This document shows positions 24,657 through 34,277 of a stretch of DNA of 64,000 nt, piece after piece. The stretch spans positions 1 to 64,000 of the forward strand of contig JAZNYT010000054.1 in NCBI GenBank assembly GCA_045594565.1, written 5' to 3'. Origin of the DNA: RGIG6353 sp045594565 (GTDB lineage: Bacteria > Bacillota > Clostridia > Oscillospirales > SIG627). Each line of letters starts with the position of its first letter. Positions within the stretch are counted from its first letter, which is position 1. Below the pieces are notes generated by a model, which was not told the DNA's origin, made no database searches, and saw only the letters and a list, made by a program, of their open reading frames with translations. A program made the position numbers and the translations under genes.

Positions 24657-25613
24657 ATGAATTTTACAGAGTTTTCCGAAAACGTTAAAAACGTATCGGA
24701 ACTTCCCGACCGTCCCGATCTTGAAAACGGGTATACCTCCGATATGCTCAAAGGGATTTTCGATAAGGCAGGAGAGGATATCAAGAGCTTTATCAACGGT
24801 GTTCTTTTGAAGGAGCTTACCTCCGCTGCCGATATCTTCAGCGGTGCCGACAGAATAGGCAGTGGTACAATTGATATTATCGAAGGAAAAACCGTTCAGG
24901 AAAAGCTTCAGAGTATTGCGGGGCATATAAAGGGACTTGCAAACGGAACGCTTCCCGACGGCTCTGTGACTCCCGATAAGTTTTCACCGGAAATAGCAGA
25001 CTTTCTCACCTCTGCATCTATAAGACGTGAGATTTTAACACAGGTAGGTGAAAGTACCTTTGAGGCACCCCGTGACGGCATTTATAAGATAACTATGGTC
25101 GGCGGCGGAGCAGGAGGAGGACAGGACCCCGATTACGGATACCATTCCTGCGGAGGAGGCTCGGGGGCAGGTGTCATTCTTTGGTGTGAAATGAAAAAGG
25201 GAGATATCTGCACCATTCGTATCGGTAAAGGCGGAAAAGGTTTTGTCTACAGTGACGGGAATATTTCGGTTGCAACCGAGGGAGAGGATACCGAGCTTTA
25301 TATAAATGATACCCTTCGTGCGAGGGCAAAGGGAGGAACTCTCGGTCTTAACGTGAGGGCGCTAGGCGAGGGCGGAGACCTGAATTTTTCAGGTGGATTT
25401 CCCAAGGTTGGAGACTACTTCAATTCAAGCACATCCCCTGCCGTTATATTTTCTATCGGAGGTGACTCCATACTCGGAAACGGTGCCGCCTTCAGAGAAG
25501 ATTCCGTGGGATACGGCGGAGGAGGCTTTGCCTCCCGACGCTTCGATTCCCAAAATTACCACAACGGCACAGACGGCGGAAACGGCGCAGCTATTATAGA
25601 ATATATGAAATAA
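24657..25613 (+). CDS. Glycine-rich tail/receptor-binding-like protein
   Basis: A 318-aa protein. The N-terminal third is helical and starts NFTEFSENVKNVSELPDRPD. The middle carries TLPDGSVTPDKFSPEI, a segment often found in phage tail proteins. The C-terminal half (about 145-318) is glycine-rich, with clusters such as MVGGGAGGGQ, CGGGSGAG and GYGGGGFASRR, as in receptor-binding tail proteins of Gram-positive phages. Its exact assignment is not possible. It starts at ATG 24657 after AAAGGAGG. Confidence 0.65.
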   Translation: MNFTEFSENVKNVSELPDRPDLENGYTSDMLKGIFDKAGEDIKSFINGVLLKELTSAADIFSGADRIGSGTIDIIEGKTVQEKLQSIAGHIKGLANGTLPDGSVTPDKFSPEIADFLTSASIRREILTQVGESTFEAPRDGIYKITMVGGGAGGGQDPDYGYHSCGGGSGAGVILWCEMKKGDICTIRIGKGGKGFVYSDGNISVATEGEDTELYINDTLRARAKGGTLGLNVRALGEGGDLNFSGGFPKVGDYFNSSTSPAVIFSIGGDSILGNGAAFREDSVGYGGGGFASRRFDSQNYHNGTDGGNGAAIIEYMK

Positions 25614-25625
25614 GAAGGTGAAAAT

Positions 25626-26198
25626 TTGGCAATAAAAGAATATTCATACGAAAAAAACGGTAACGACAAGCTCAGTGAGCATTTCAGAGTAAAGGAATTC
25701 CGTGCAAGAAGGGGAGGTATCCTCGACGGAGACAGAATACTCGTTTCCGACGAGCTTATCATAAAGCTTGAAAAGCTTTCCCGCGCCGTGAAATATAAGC
25801 CTGTAGTTGTAACCGACGGCTACAGGACGGAGGAATACGACAGACTTCTAACGGGAAGGACAGGTCAGCATACCAAAGGACTTGCCGCCGACGTGAGAGT
25901 GGAGGGGTATACCTCATATGAGCTTGCGGCTATTGCCGAAATGCTGGGCTTTGACGGTATCGGAATTATAAACGGCAGAGCGGTACATCTCGACGTGAGA
26001 GGATATAAGAGCTTCTTCGTTGAAAAAAGCGCATCTGCAACCGATACCTACAGCGTAAAAACCTTTCTTTGTACAGAAACCTTTATGGCACTTACGAAAA
26101 AGCTTTTCGGACTTGGCGACAATACCGTTGAGTACATGAGAAAATGGAAGTGGTTCGACCTTCTTTTCGAAAAGCTCGTAAAGGGCGCAGTATACTAA
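25626..26198 (+). CDS. M15-family peptidase (endolysin-like)
   Basis: A 190-aa zinc peptidase of the M15/VanY-like group that cleaves D-Ala-containing peptidoglycan cross-links. The zinc ligands are H82 and D89 in GQHTKGLAAD and H121 in AVHLDVRG. The DGYRTEEYD loop at about 64-72 is also typical. Residues 130-190 form a family-external tail. No signal peptide is seen, so release would need a holin or a virion. Start TTG at 25626 after AGAAGGTG. In this module it may act in lysis or cell entry. Confidence 0.85.
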   Translation: MAIKEYSYEKNGNDKLSEHFRVKEFRARRGGILDGDRILVSDELIIKLEKLSRAVKYKPVVVTDGYRTEEYDRLLTGRTGQHTKGLAADVRVEGYTSYELAAIAEMLGFDGIGIINGRAVHLDVRGYKSFFVEKSASATDTYSVKTFLCTETFMALTKKLFGLGDNTVEYMRKWKWFDLLFEKLVKGAVY

Positions 26199-26214
26199 TG
26201 AAAGGAGGGATAAA

Positions 26215-27174
26215 ATGGCAAGTACGTTAAAAAGCCTTTCGAGCTCGGTGCTCAAAAGCTTCGACAATTCTCTCTCAAGGCTCACCGCAAGATATCTTGC
26301 AACCATTTCAAATATAGACACATCTCACAATAACAGGCTGAAGGAAATTTCGGGAGAGGCGCAGAAAAAGAAAAACTCTGCCGACGCTTCGGCAAAGATT
26401 GCTCTTGCAAATACGAAGGCCGGTCTTCTTCAGAAGGGCCTTTCAAGGTCGGGGGATTCGGTACAGGCGGAGCTTGACAATAATCTTGCAAGAATGTCGG
26501 CAATATCCTCCATTGAGGAAGAAGCGGAAAAGTCTAAAAGGCAGACAGAGGAAAGCAGAAGCGAGGCAAAAAACTCGGCGTTTATCGGTTATCTTAACGA
26601 CGTGAACGGTCTTGAGAAGGCGAGAAACGAGGCGTATCGAAATCAGCTTAACCTTGACCGCGACTATGAGGCGGATCGCGATGACGAGATATATGACCGC
26701 TTTGCAGATAACCGCGACTACGAGGCGAAGCGTGATGACGAGATATACGACCGCTTTGCGGACAACCGCGACTACGAGGCGAAGCGTGATGACGAGATAT
26801 ACGACCGTTTTGCGGACAACCGTGACTACGAGGCGGAGCGTGATGACGAGATATATGACCGCTTTGCAGACAACCGCGACTATGAGGCGGATCGCGATGA
26901 CGAGATATACGACAGATATAGGGAAAGTCAAAAGGATGAGGATGGTGATAGCTCAGAGGGAGCAAGCGGAGAGGAAAAGATTGTTCCCAAGTACAGTCCT
27001 AAGGTGCTGGTAGACAAGATTTTTTCTAATAACAGAACGAAATATTATTCTGATTCCAAAAAGCAGTATTCCGAGACGAAGAAAGCAATAGAGGCTATAA
27101 TCGAGGATGAAAGTCTGGACTATTCCTATCGCTATCAGGTTAAAATATACGCAAAAGCGCTGGGATTTATTTAA
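26215..27174 (+). CDS. Repeat-containing coiled-coil protein of the phage-like module
   Basis: A 319-aa, mostly helical, highly charged protein. Residues 1-145 are Ala/Ser/Lys-rich helices. Residues about 150-239 consist of five tandem 18-residue units of the form DYEADRDDEIYDRFADNR. A Ser/Glu-rich linker and a helical C-terminus follow. The acidic and basic residues alternate, suggesting a rigid charged helix. It is the last gene of the module. A role as a virion ejection or tail-associated protein fits its position, but no family is recognised. AAAGGAGGG precedes the ATG. Confidence 0.6.
   Translation: MASTLKSLSSSVLKSFDNSLSRLTARYLATISNIDTSHNNRLKEISGEAQKKKNSADASAKIALANTKAGLLQKGLSRSGDSVQAELDNNLARMSAISSIEEEAEKSKRQTEESRSEAKNSAFIGYLNDVNGLEKARNEAYRNQLNLDRDYEADRDDEIYDRFADNRDYEAKRDDEIYDRFADNRDYEAKRDDEIYDRFADNRDYEAERDDEIYDRFADNRDYEADRDDEIYDRYRESQKDEDGDSSEGASGEEKIVPKYSPKVLVDKIFSNNRTKYYSDSKKQYSETKKAIEAIIEDESLDYSYRYQVKIYAKALGFI
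26662..26931 (+). repeat. Five in-frame 54-bp tandem repeats
   Basis: Units start at 26662, 26716, 26770, 26824 and 26878. The first four differ at only a few positions, mainly GCGGAT, GCGAAG or GCGGAG for the variable codons; the last is degenerate at its 3' end. All units keep the reading frame of the host protein. Confidence 0.9.
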
Positions 27175-27180
27175 AAATAA

Positions 27181-27211
27181 GGCAAAGGGAATTTCCCTTT
27201 GCCGTATTTTT
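27181..27211 (+). terminator. Terminator of the phage-like module
   Basis: GGCAAAGGGA (27181-27190) and TCCCTTTGCC (27194-27203) form a 10-bp stem, followed by GTATTTTTG. Confidence 0.82.
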
Positions 27212-27264
27212 GTATATTTTATCCTTTGGAAGCCAATACTTTTTTCAGGAAAAGAGGTATAAAA

Positions 27265-30200
27265 ATGGAAAAGAGCAGAATAAAAGAAATACTTATAAAA
27301 ATGAAAGAAACTGAGGGGTGGAGGGATTTTAAGTGTGAATCCTTTCGCCGTGCATACCGCACTCTTAAAAAATATACGAAAAAGGTGAAAGAAAGGGAGA
27401 GTGTAAACGGACGTTGGCTTTACGAAAACTTCTATCTGTTAGAGGAGAGCTATGCTACCGTAAAAGCCGAACACTTCCCCCGCAGTATTCGAGCCGTATC
27501 GGCGTTTCTTGTAAAGGCTATGGCGGATTCCTCGGATATACAGGATGGGATATCGGCTTTCTTCGAAACCCTTTCCGAAGCTTTTTCGGACGAGGAGATA
27601 GAAAAGCTTTACCCATCACTTCTTCTTGAGAGTATTATCCTTATAAAAAAAGAGCTCCTTTCGGGCGGTGAGGTGAGCCTTTATATAAACCTTATAAGAC
27701 GGCTTTCGGAGTTTGATTTTTCCCCCTTTTATCTTGGCTTTTTTTCTTATGAGCAGAGTCTTAGGCGTGACCCTTTGTATCAAAGGCTGGATAGGGAAAC
27801 GAAGGCGCTTTATAAAGAGAAGATAAAAAAATATGCAAAAAAGCGCGGTGTGACCTTCTCCGCCGCCTGTGTTAACCTTTCCGCAGAAGCAGAAGAGAAA
27901 AAGTGTCACATAGGTGAGCTTTTGGATTTTTCACGTTCAAGGAAGGGATGGCTTTTCCTTTTTGCCGCAGTTTTCGGCATCCTTTTGTATATCTCGTTTA
28001 AAACGATTTTTTTCACCTTCGAGCCGTTTTTCGCCGTTCCTTTGTTTCTTCTTTTTGTCATTCCCATGAAGGAAACCGCCTTTATGCTAACGGTGCCTCT
28101 GGTGGCTTTTTTCGAAAAGTCTGAAATCCTTCCCCGCGTTTCTATAGGAAGGGTAGGAGAGGAGAATGCTACTCTTACCGTCACCGCAACTCTTTTAACG
28201 AGCGAGGAGGAGGTAAAAAAAGCATTTCGCCACCTTGAAAATTTAAGCCTTAAAACAAGGAGCAGAGGTAAGGATGATGGAGAGGTCTACTACGGAATTC
28301 TCTCTGACCTTCCTGAAAGTGATACCAAAAAGACAAGAATAGACGACAAGATAAGGGCGGCGGCAAAAAAAGAGGCAGACCGCTTGAATTCTCTTTACGG
28401 TAACCGCTTTGTTTTCTTTTCACGAGAGCGCGTAAAGGATGAAAAAAGCGGAAGGTACGTGGCGTGGGAAAGGAAAAGAGGGGCTATAAACGAGCTTGTA
28501 AGACTTCTTTCGGGGCTTTCGTCCCGACTTGAAGCGTATGGGGCGGTGTTGCCGAAAATCAAATACGTCATTACTCTTGACAGTGATACGGATATGGAGC
28601 TTGGTGCGCTGAATAAGATGATAGGCACCATGGCGCATCCTCTGAATAAACCGCAGATAGAAGAAAAACGCGGAGTAAAAAGAGTGGTGAGGGGATTCGG
28701 TATTTTGCAGCCTACGGTGGCGACTTCACTTGAATCGGCACACGCCACAGGCTTTTCGTCTCTTATGACGGGGGTGGGAGGGGTTGATTCCTATCACGGT
28801 GCGGTATTCAATCTGAACCACGTTTTATTCGGCAAGGGTATTTTTTGCGGCAAAGGAATTTTTGATGTAGAAGCTTATCGTGAAACGGTGCTTGAAGCTT
28901 TTCCGGACGGCATCATTCTCAGTCACGATATTCTTGAGGGTACAAGACTTTCGGCAGGCCATCTTTCCGACGTTACCGTTTTCGACGGTGTACCCTCGGG
29001 AGTAATATCCTATTACAAAAGAGCGCACCGCTGGGTAAGGGGTGACGTGCAGAGCATGAGGTTTGTAACTCATTTCGTTCCATCACCTGACGGATGGGTA
29101 AAAAATCCTATGGAAGCCGACGAAAAATTCGTTTTTATAAATAATCTATTAAATGTATTTATGCCTGCTTGTCAGATGGCGGGATTGTTTATCTTAATGC
29201 TGTGTCAGGGAGAGAGGGCAATTTTTACAGCCTTTCTATTACTCCTCCCCCTCGTTACCCCTCTTGTTATAGAGGTTTTACGTTCGATTATCTCGGGCAG
29301 ACTCGAAACTCTTATCAGACGTTTTTTCGGAGATACGGTAACTACTCTTTGCCGTGAGCTTGTTATGGTAGGATTCAGGTTTTCGAGCCTTGCTTTTACC
29401 GCATATAACAATTTAGACGCAGCTTTTCGCGCTTTTTGGCGTATGACGGTGTCGAAAAAAAAGCTTCTTGAGTGGACTACGGCAAATTCTCTTGAGGGCA
29501 AGAAAAGTCCCTTTATATCGGTGCTTTTTTATACCTTTCCCTCTGTTATGGCAGGTGCTTTTGCACTCCTCTTCGCAAGGCTTTCGCTGATCAAGCTTCT
29601 TGGTATTCTGTGGTGCCTTTTTCCTCTTTTTTCGTACTTTCTTTCCAAAAAGAAAACGTCTTACGACAGAAGCCGTCACTACCGTCAGGCGTTTTTGCGT
29701 TATGCCGGAGATATATGGCGCTATTTTGAAAAGTACGTTGATGCATCGGGAAATTTTCTGCCTCCCGACAACGTTTCGGTGTTTCCTTCATCCGAAATTG
29801 CTATGCGAACGTCGCCAACCAATATAGGACTCTATCTTCTTTCGGTGCTTGCCGCCATGGATTTCGGATTTATTTCGGTGCAATCGGGTGTTGACAGAAT
29901 TGAGAAGACCACAGACACTATAGAAAAACTTCCAAAGTACAAGGGGCAGCTTTATAACTGGTACAGCACCGTTACGCTTGAGCCTATAGGGAAAGAATAT
30001 ATTTCAACGGTGGACTGCGGAAACTTTGTAACATCCCTTGTGGCTCTTTTTGAGGGACTTTCGGAATATGAGATGGCAGACAGGAGAATAACCGAGCTGA
30101 AAAAGAGAATAAAGGCTATAGAGGAAGGGTCTGAGTTCAGATTTCTGTATAACTCGAAAAGAGAGCTTTTCTCTCTTGGCTTTTTCCCCGACAGAGAGGA

Positions 30201-33200
30201 GCAGGACGGGATAGTTTACGATATGTATATGAGTGAGGCGCGTACCACCGACTACTATGCGATAGCAAGAGGAATAGTCAAGGAGTCTCACTGGTCTATG
30301 CTTTCCCGACCTCTCACTACCGCAGGTCACGGAGTGGGAGCGCTTTCGTGGAGCGGTACCGCCTTCGAATTTTTTATGCCTCATCTTCTGCTTCCTGTCT
30401 ATAAGAACAGCTTTACCGCCGAAGCCTTGAATTTTGCTTTTTTTGAGCAGTTCAGCTTCGGGGTCAAGGTGGGACGGGAGAGGGTCTTCGGAATATCCGA
30501 AAGCGGATATTTTGCCTTTGATGAATCTCTTTCATATCAGTACCGCGCATTTGGGGTTCCCGCCCTTTCGAGAAGCCGAGAAAGTGAGGAGGATAGGGTA
30601 ATATCTCCGTATTCCTCCTTCCTTATGCTGAAGAGCAATATTCCGCTGAATATGAGAAATCTCAAGGCGCTTGAGAAGCTCGGAATGTACGGAGAGTGTG
30701 GATTCTACGAGGCGATAGATGCTACCGAAAAAAGAGTGGGGAAAACCGCTTCCACCGTAAAAAGCTTTATGTGTCATCACCTTGGGATGAGTCTTGTTGC
30801 TCTTGCAAACGCTTCCTTTGAAAACGTATTTGTAAGGCGTTTTATAGCAGACCGCGAGATGAAGGCGGTTAGTGAGCTTCTAAAAGAATCCGTTCCCGTA
30901 GATGCGGTAAGTGTAAAAAAGGAAAAGGGCAGAAGAGAGGTATTGAAGGAAGCGCCGAGAAAGGGTAGAGTGAAGGAAAAGAGAATTTTCAAAACCGCAC
31001 CCTCCACAGGGTTTCTGTCGGGAAGAGACCATACGATGATTCTTTCCGAAAGAGGAATAATGGAGGAAAAGGTTAAAATAAGAAACGGGGAATATATTCT
31101 TGCAAACAACCCCGTATCAGATTTCAATCCCGTCAGCACCTTCATATTTTCAACCGACGGTGAGGAGGTAATTTCCCCCTCGGTATCCGGGGACGTCAGT
31201 TTTTTCTTTGACAGCGTGTGCGCAGAATATAAAATGTCGGGACTTCAAGCTTGTATAAATCTGTCTGCAAAGACCTCTGCCACAAGAATAACTCTTTCGG
31301 CAAACGGCAGAGAAGGTGAGGTGGGATTATACTTCGAGCCTGTTCTGAAAAATGCCTCGGCATATCTTTCGCACCCTGCTTATACGAATCTCTTTTTTAC
31401 GGCGGAATATGACAGTGAAAACCGTGCGCTGATTCTTTCTCTGTCGGGCAGTGAGAGTGTATATCTTGCCCTTACCTGCAGTGAGGAATATTCATTTGAA
31501 ACCTCGAAGCTGAGGCTTTTCGAGGGAGAGGAATACTCGCTTTCGGGACTTTGTGAGGCGGTGAAACGTGAGCTGTCAAATACTGTCCGCGAAAAAAATC
31601 CTCTTTCTCCTTGCGTTCTTGCAAAGGTTAAATACAGTGGCAGAACAGACACCACTTTCGTCATCGGTTACGGCAAGACAAGATCGGAGGCGCTCTATTC
31701 AGCAAGGGATGAAATTGCAACTTCCTTTTATAAGAGTGTGGAAAAGAGTCGTGAGCTTTACAACGGTGCCCTTTCGGCATCGGGGGGAGATGGTGACAGG
31801 AGTCCGTTTTTCGAGACACTTCTTTCGGTGTTTGAGGGAGGTACTATATGGAGGATAAAGAGCCAATCAACGCCTGTTTATACCAAAGGAGCTCTTTACA
31901 GATACGGAATATCAGGAGAATTTCCTATATTTGACGTGAAGTCAGGAGTGAAAAACGACGAGCTTTCCGAGCTTATACGCTGCAAAAAGCTTCTGTATAT
32001 TATGGGGGCAAGGTTTGACCTTGTAATTGAGGTTGCGGATATGGGATATTCCAGAGGCGGAAGACACGAAATAGAGAAGATAATCGACAGAGAGGGATGC
32101 CGTTTTATGCTCGGAAAAAGCGGAGGCATATTCCTTGCAGATATAAGTGAGTCGGGAGTAAGTGAGCTTTTTGATGCGGTGGCAAAGGCACACTATCCCG
32201 AAAAGGAGAAGCTTACCCGATTTTTAAAAACCGAAAGGTATACCGCTCGCCGTAAAGCCTTGGACGTTCAAATTGAAGAGGGCATCACCGAGGACGGCTA
32301 CGTTATAGATTTAAGAGAAAAAACACCTCCTGTCCTCTGGTCCCACGTTATTGCCCACCCAACCTTCGGCACGGTTTTAAATCACAGAAGCCTTGGCAAC
32401 ACCTGGGTATTCAATTCAAGACTTTCAAGACTCACCTATTTTGAAGGAGACCCTGTTGGGGGAGGAGCGTCTGAAAAGCTTATTCTTTCGGAAAAGAATT
32501 TCAGCCGAGACCTTCTTGCCACGGCTTCTCTTGTTAAATTTACCGCAGGCGGTGCAGAGTATATGGGAGATACCTACAGAGTAAGAGTTGCGGTGCATCC
32601 AAGCCTTCTTTTCAAGGCTGTAAGTGTGATGGTTGATTCGGACGAGTTTTCCCTGCGCTATAAGCTTACTCCTGTGCTTGATGACTTCCCACATCCTACC
32701 ACTACTATAGAGTACTGGCAAGATTTAAAAAACCTTTGCTGTTTTAGAAATCTCTTTTCGGACAGCATAAAAAAAGGATTCCTTTATATTTTTGCTCCAT
32801 TTGAAAAGGAGATGCGCGTGTCTCGCGGTGAAGTGGAGGTAACGTCTAGCAAGCCGTCCGAGGTGGTTTTCGTTATGGGATATGCAGGAAGCGAGAGGCA
32901 TCTTGAGAGGGTTAAAGACTACTTTGCAGAGAATACCTTCCGCGACCTGTGGAAGCTATCAAAGGCATCACTTGAAGAAAAAATAAAGGGCGCCGCATTC
33001 AAATCCTCTCTTGGTGTGTCTCTTAGCGATATGTGGCTTCCTTACCAGATACTCGTCTCTCGCTTCTATGCAAGGTCCGGCCCTTATCAGTCGGGAGGTG
33101 CCTGGGGCTTCAGAGATCAGGCGCAGGATTGTCTGTCGGTGCTGGATATGGAAAAAGATGCGGTAAGGGCTCATATTTTTCGAATGGCTTACCACCAGTT

Positions 33201-34245
33201 CCTTGAGGGAGACGTATGTCATTGGTGGCATTTTGGCAGAGGAGTAAGAACCAGATGCTCCGACGATTATTTGTGGCTTGTATTCCTTACCTGCTCGTAT
33301 ATTGAGAGGACGGGAGACAAAAAAGTCCTCGGTAAAGAGGTGGGATATATAACCTCTCCTCCTCTTTCGGCGAGGGAGAAGGACAGATATTCCGAATGTG
33401 TGAGAAGCGACGTGAAGGAAAGCTTGAAAAAGCATCTTGAAAGGGCACTTGATCTGTTTATCGAAAGAGGTGTGGGGGAGCACGGACTTCCCTTTATCGG
33501 TGACGGTGACTGGAATGACGGTCTTAATGGACTTCCCGAGGAAAGTGAGAGCGTATGGCTTGGATTTTTCGCAAGAATAGTTATTTGCAAATATCTCGAA
33601 GTCGTTGAAGATAACAGGAGATACAGAGTATTTTCCGAAGGGCTTCGCTTGTCAATAGAGAAGCATGCCTTTTTCTCAGACAGATATGCGAGAGCTTTTT
33701 CGGGAGACGAGGTGTTTGGAATAAAAGGTGGTAGGGTGGAGATAGATGCCCTTTCTGCCGCCTTTGCATCTATTTGCCACTTTGTGACGGGCGACGGAAA
33801 CGTGTCACGCATAACACTTGCTCTTGACAGCTCCTGGAATGAGCTTTTCGACGAAAAGGCGGGTATCTATAAGCTTTTCACTCCTCCTTTCAGAGAATAT
33901 GACGAGAAAATAGGATATATTTCGGCATATCCCGAAGGAATAAGAGAGAATGGAGGTCAGTATACTCACGGTGCGGTGTGGGCGGCCTTGGGCTTTCTTT
34001 TGGCTCCTGATAAAAAAGAGGAAAACAGAAAAAGGGCTATGACTCTTGCAAGACTTCTATCTCCTCTTGAAAGAGGGAAGGAGTACAAGACCGAGCCATA
34101 CGTTCTGGCAGGTGACGTTTACGCAAATCCCGACCACCTTGGTCGTGGAGGATGGAGCTGGTACACCGGGGCTGCAAGCTGGTACAGAAAACTTCTTCTC
34201 AGTTTTGAGAAGGAAAACAGGAATAACTTTAATCCTTTTTCATAA
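27265..34245 (+). CDS. Cyclic beta-1,2-glucan synthase-like protein (GT84-GH189-GH94)
   Basis: A 2326-aa multidomain enzyme resembling cyclic beta-1,2-glucan synthases. Membrane segments lie around 220-290. The GT84 glycosyltransferase region has the D-x-D motif LDSDTD (D439, D441, D443), HDILEG and RAHRWVRGD (W590). A glycoamylase-like middle region (about 840-1200), the position of the cyclisation domain, includes ARTTDYYAIARG and STVKSFMCHHLGMS. The C-terminal GH94-type phosphorylase domain has GPYQSGGAWGFRDQAQD, HWWHFGRGVRTR and catalytic D2085 in GDGDWNDG. The length is less than the Brucella enzyme (about 2860 aa). It starts at ATG 27265 after AAAAGAGGT; a GTG-type extension is rejected. 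Product unproven. Confidence 0.87.
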   Translation: MEKSRIKEILIKMKETEGWRDFKCESFRRAYRTLKKYTKKVKERESVNGRWLYENFYLLEESYATVKAEHFPRSIRAVSAFLVKAMADSSDIQDGISAFFETLSEAFSDEEIEKLYPSLLLESIILIKKELLSGGEVSLYINLIRRLSEFDFSPFYLGFFSYEQSLRRDPLYQRLDRETKALYKEKIKKYAKKRGVTFSAACVNLSAEAEEKKCHIGELLDFSRSRKGWLFLFAAVFGILLYISFKTIFFTFEPFFAVPLFLLFVIPMKETAFMLTVPLVAFFEKSEILPRVSIGRVGEENATLTVTATLLTSEEEVKKAFRHLENLSLKTRSRGKDDGEVYYGILSDLPESDTKKTRIDDKIRAAAKKEADRLNSLYGNRFVFFSRERVKDEKSGRYVAWERKRGAINELVRLLSGLSSRLEAYGAVLPKIKYVITLDSDTDMELGALNKMIGTMAHPLNKPQIEEKRGVKRVVRGFGILQPTVATSLESAHATGFSSLMTGVGGVDSYHGAVFNLNHVLFGKGIFCGKGIFDVEAYRETVLEAFPDGIILSHDILEGTRLSAGHLSDVTVFDGVPSGVISYYKRAHRWVRGDVQSMRFVTHFVPSPDGWVKNPMEADEKFVFINNLLNVFMPACQMAGLFILMLCQGERAIFTAFLLLLPLVTPLVIEVLRSIISGRLETLIRRFFGDTVTTLCRELVMVGFRFSSLAFTAYNNLDAAFRAFWRMTVSKKKLLEWTTANSLEGKKSPFISVLFYTFPSVMAGAFALLFARLSLIKLLGILWCLFPLFSYFLSKKKTSYDRSRHYRQAFLRYAGDIWRYFEKYVDASGNFLPPDNVSVFPSSEIAMRTSPTNIGLYLLSVLAAMDFGFISVQSGVDRIEKTTDTIEKLPKYKGQLYNWYSTVTLEPIGKEYISTVDCGNFVTSLVALFEGLSEYEMADRRITELKKRIKAIEEGSEFRFLYNSKRELFSLGFFPDREEQDGIVYDMYMSEARTTDYYAIARGIVKESHWSMLSRPLTTAGHGVGALSWSGTAFEFFMPHLLLPVYKNSFTAEALNFAFFEQFSFGVKVGRERVFGISESGYFAFDESLSYQYRAFGVPALSRSRESEEDRVISPYSSFLMLKSNIPLNMRNLKALEKLGMYGECGFYEAIDATEKRVGKTASTVKSFMCHHLGMSLVALANASFENVFVRRFIADREMKAVSELLKESVPVDAVSVKKEKGRREVLKEAPRKGRVKEKRIFKTAPSTGFLSGRDHTMILSERGIMEEKVKIRNGEYILANNPVSDFNPVSTFIFSTDGEEVISPSVSGDVSFFFDSVCAEYKMSGLQACINLSAKTSATRITLSANGREGEVGLYFEPVLKNASAYLSHPAYTNLFFTAEYDSENRALILSLSGSESVYLALTCSEEYSFETSKLRLFEGEEYSLSGLCEAVKRELSNTVREKNPLSPCVLAKVKYSGRTDTTFVIGYGKTRSEALYSARDEIATSFYKSVEKSRELYNGALSASGGDGDRSPFFETLLSVFEGGTIWRIKSQSTPVYTKGALYRYGISGEFPIFDVKSGVKNDELSELIRCKKLLYIMGARFDLVIEVADMGYSRGGRHEIEKIIDREGCRFMLGKSGGIFLADISESGVSELFDAVAKAHYPEKEKLTRFLKTERYTARRKALDVQIEEGITEDGYVIDLREKTPPVLWSHVIAHPTFGTVLNHRSLGNTWVFNSRLSRLTYFEGDPVGGGASEKLILSEKNFSRDLLATASLVKFTAGGAEYMGDTYRVRVAVHPSLLFKAVSVMVDSDEFSLRYKLTPVLDDFPHPTTTIEYWQDLKNLCCFRNLFSDSIKKGFLYIFAPFEKEMRVSRGEVEVTSSKPSEVVFVMGYAGSERHLERVKDYFAENTFRDLWKLSKASLEEKIKGAAFKSSLGVSLSDMWLPYQILVSRFYARSGPYQSGGAWGFRDQAQDCLSVLDMEKDAVRAHIFRMAYHQFLEGDVCHWWHFGRGVRTRCSDDYLWLVFLTCSYIERTGDKKVLGKEVGYITSPPLSAREKDRYSECVRSDVKESLKKHLERALDLFIERGVGEHGLPFIGDGDWNDGLNGLPEESESVWLGFFARIVICKYLEVVEDNRRYRVFSEGLRLSIEKHAFFSDRYARAFSGDEVFGIKGGRVEIDALSAAFASICHFVTGDGNVSRITLALDSSWNELFDEKAGIYKLFTPPFREYDEKIGYISAYPEGIRENGGQYTHGAVWAALGFLLAPDKKEENRKRAMTLARLLSPLERGKEYKTEPYVLAGDVYANPDHLGRGGWSWYTGAASWYRKLLLSFEKENRNNFNPFS

Positions 34246-34277
34246 AATGTAGCAAAAAGAATTAAAGGAGCCTTGAA

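Larger units (their letters stand above)
19382..27174 (+). mobile_element. Podovirus-like structural gene module (GTA-like or prophage remnant)
   Basis: Nine tightly packed same-strand genes encode a small membrane protein, portal, neck-like, hub-like, scaffold-like, coat, glycine-rich tail, M15 peptidase and repeat proteins. The order portal, neck, hub, scaffold, coat is typical of P22-like heads. No terminase, integrase, repressor, replication or tape-measure gene is present, and no attachment-site repeat was seen. The block is flanked by ordinary chromosomal operons. All reading frames are intact, which suggests maintenance and not decay. Confidence 0.7.

Noticed and set aside
26443..26931. 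Minus-strand ORF opposite the tandem repeats, Val/Ile-rich
   Set aside because: It is a shadow of the repeat unit on the other strand, with no start signal.
26662..26931. CRISPR-like array
   Set aside because: The repeats are contiguous, in frame, without spacers, and encode protein.
19261..27180. Complete prophage with attachment sites
   Set aside because: No integrase, terminase or flanking direct repeat was found in or around the block, and no tRNA gene is adjacent.
27199..27264. Extension of the glucan synthase start to 27199
   Set aside because: This stretch overlaps the terminator stem at 27181-27211 and has no ribosome site; AAAAGAGGT precedes ATG 27265.
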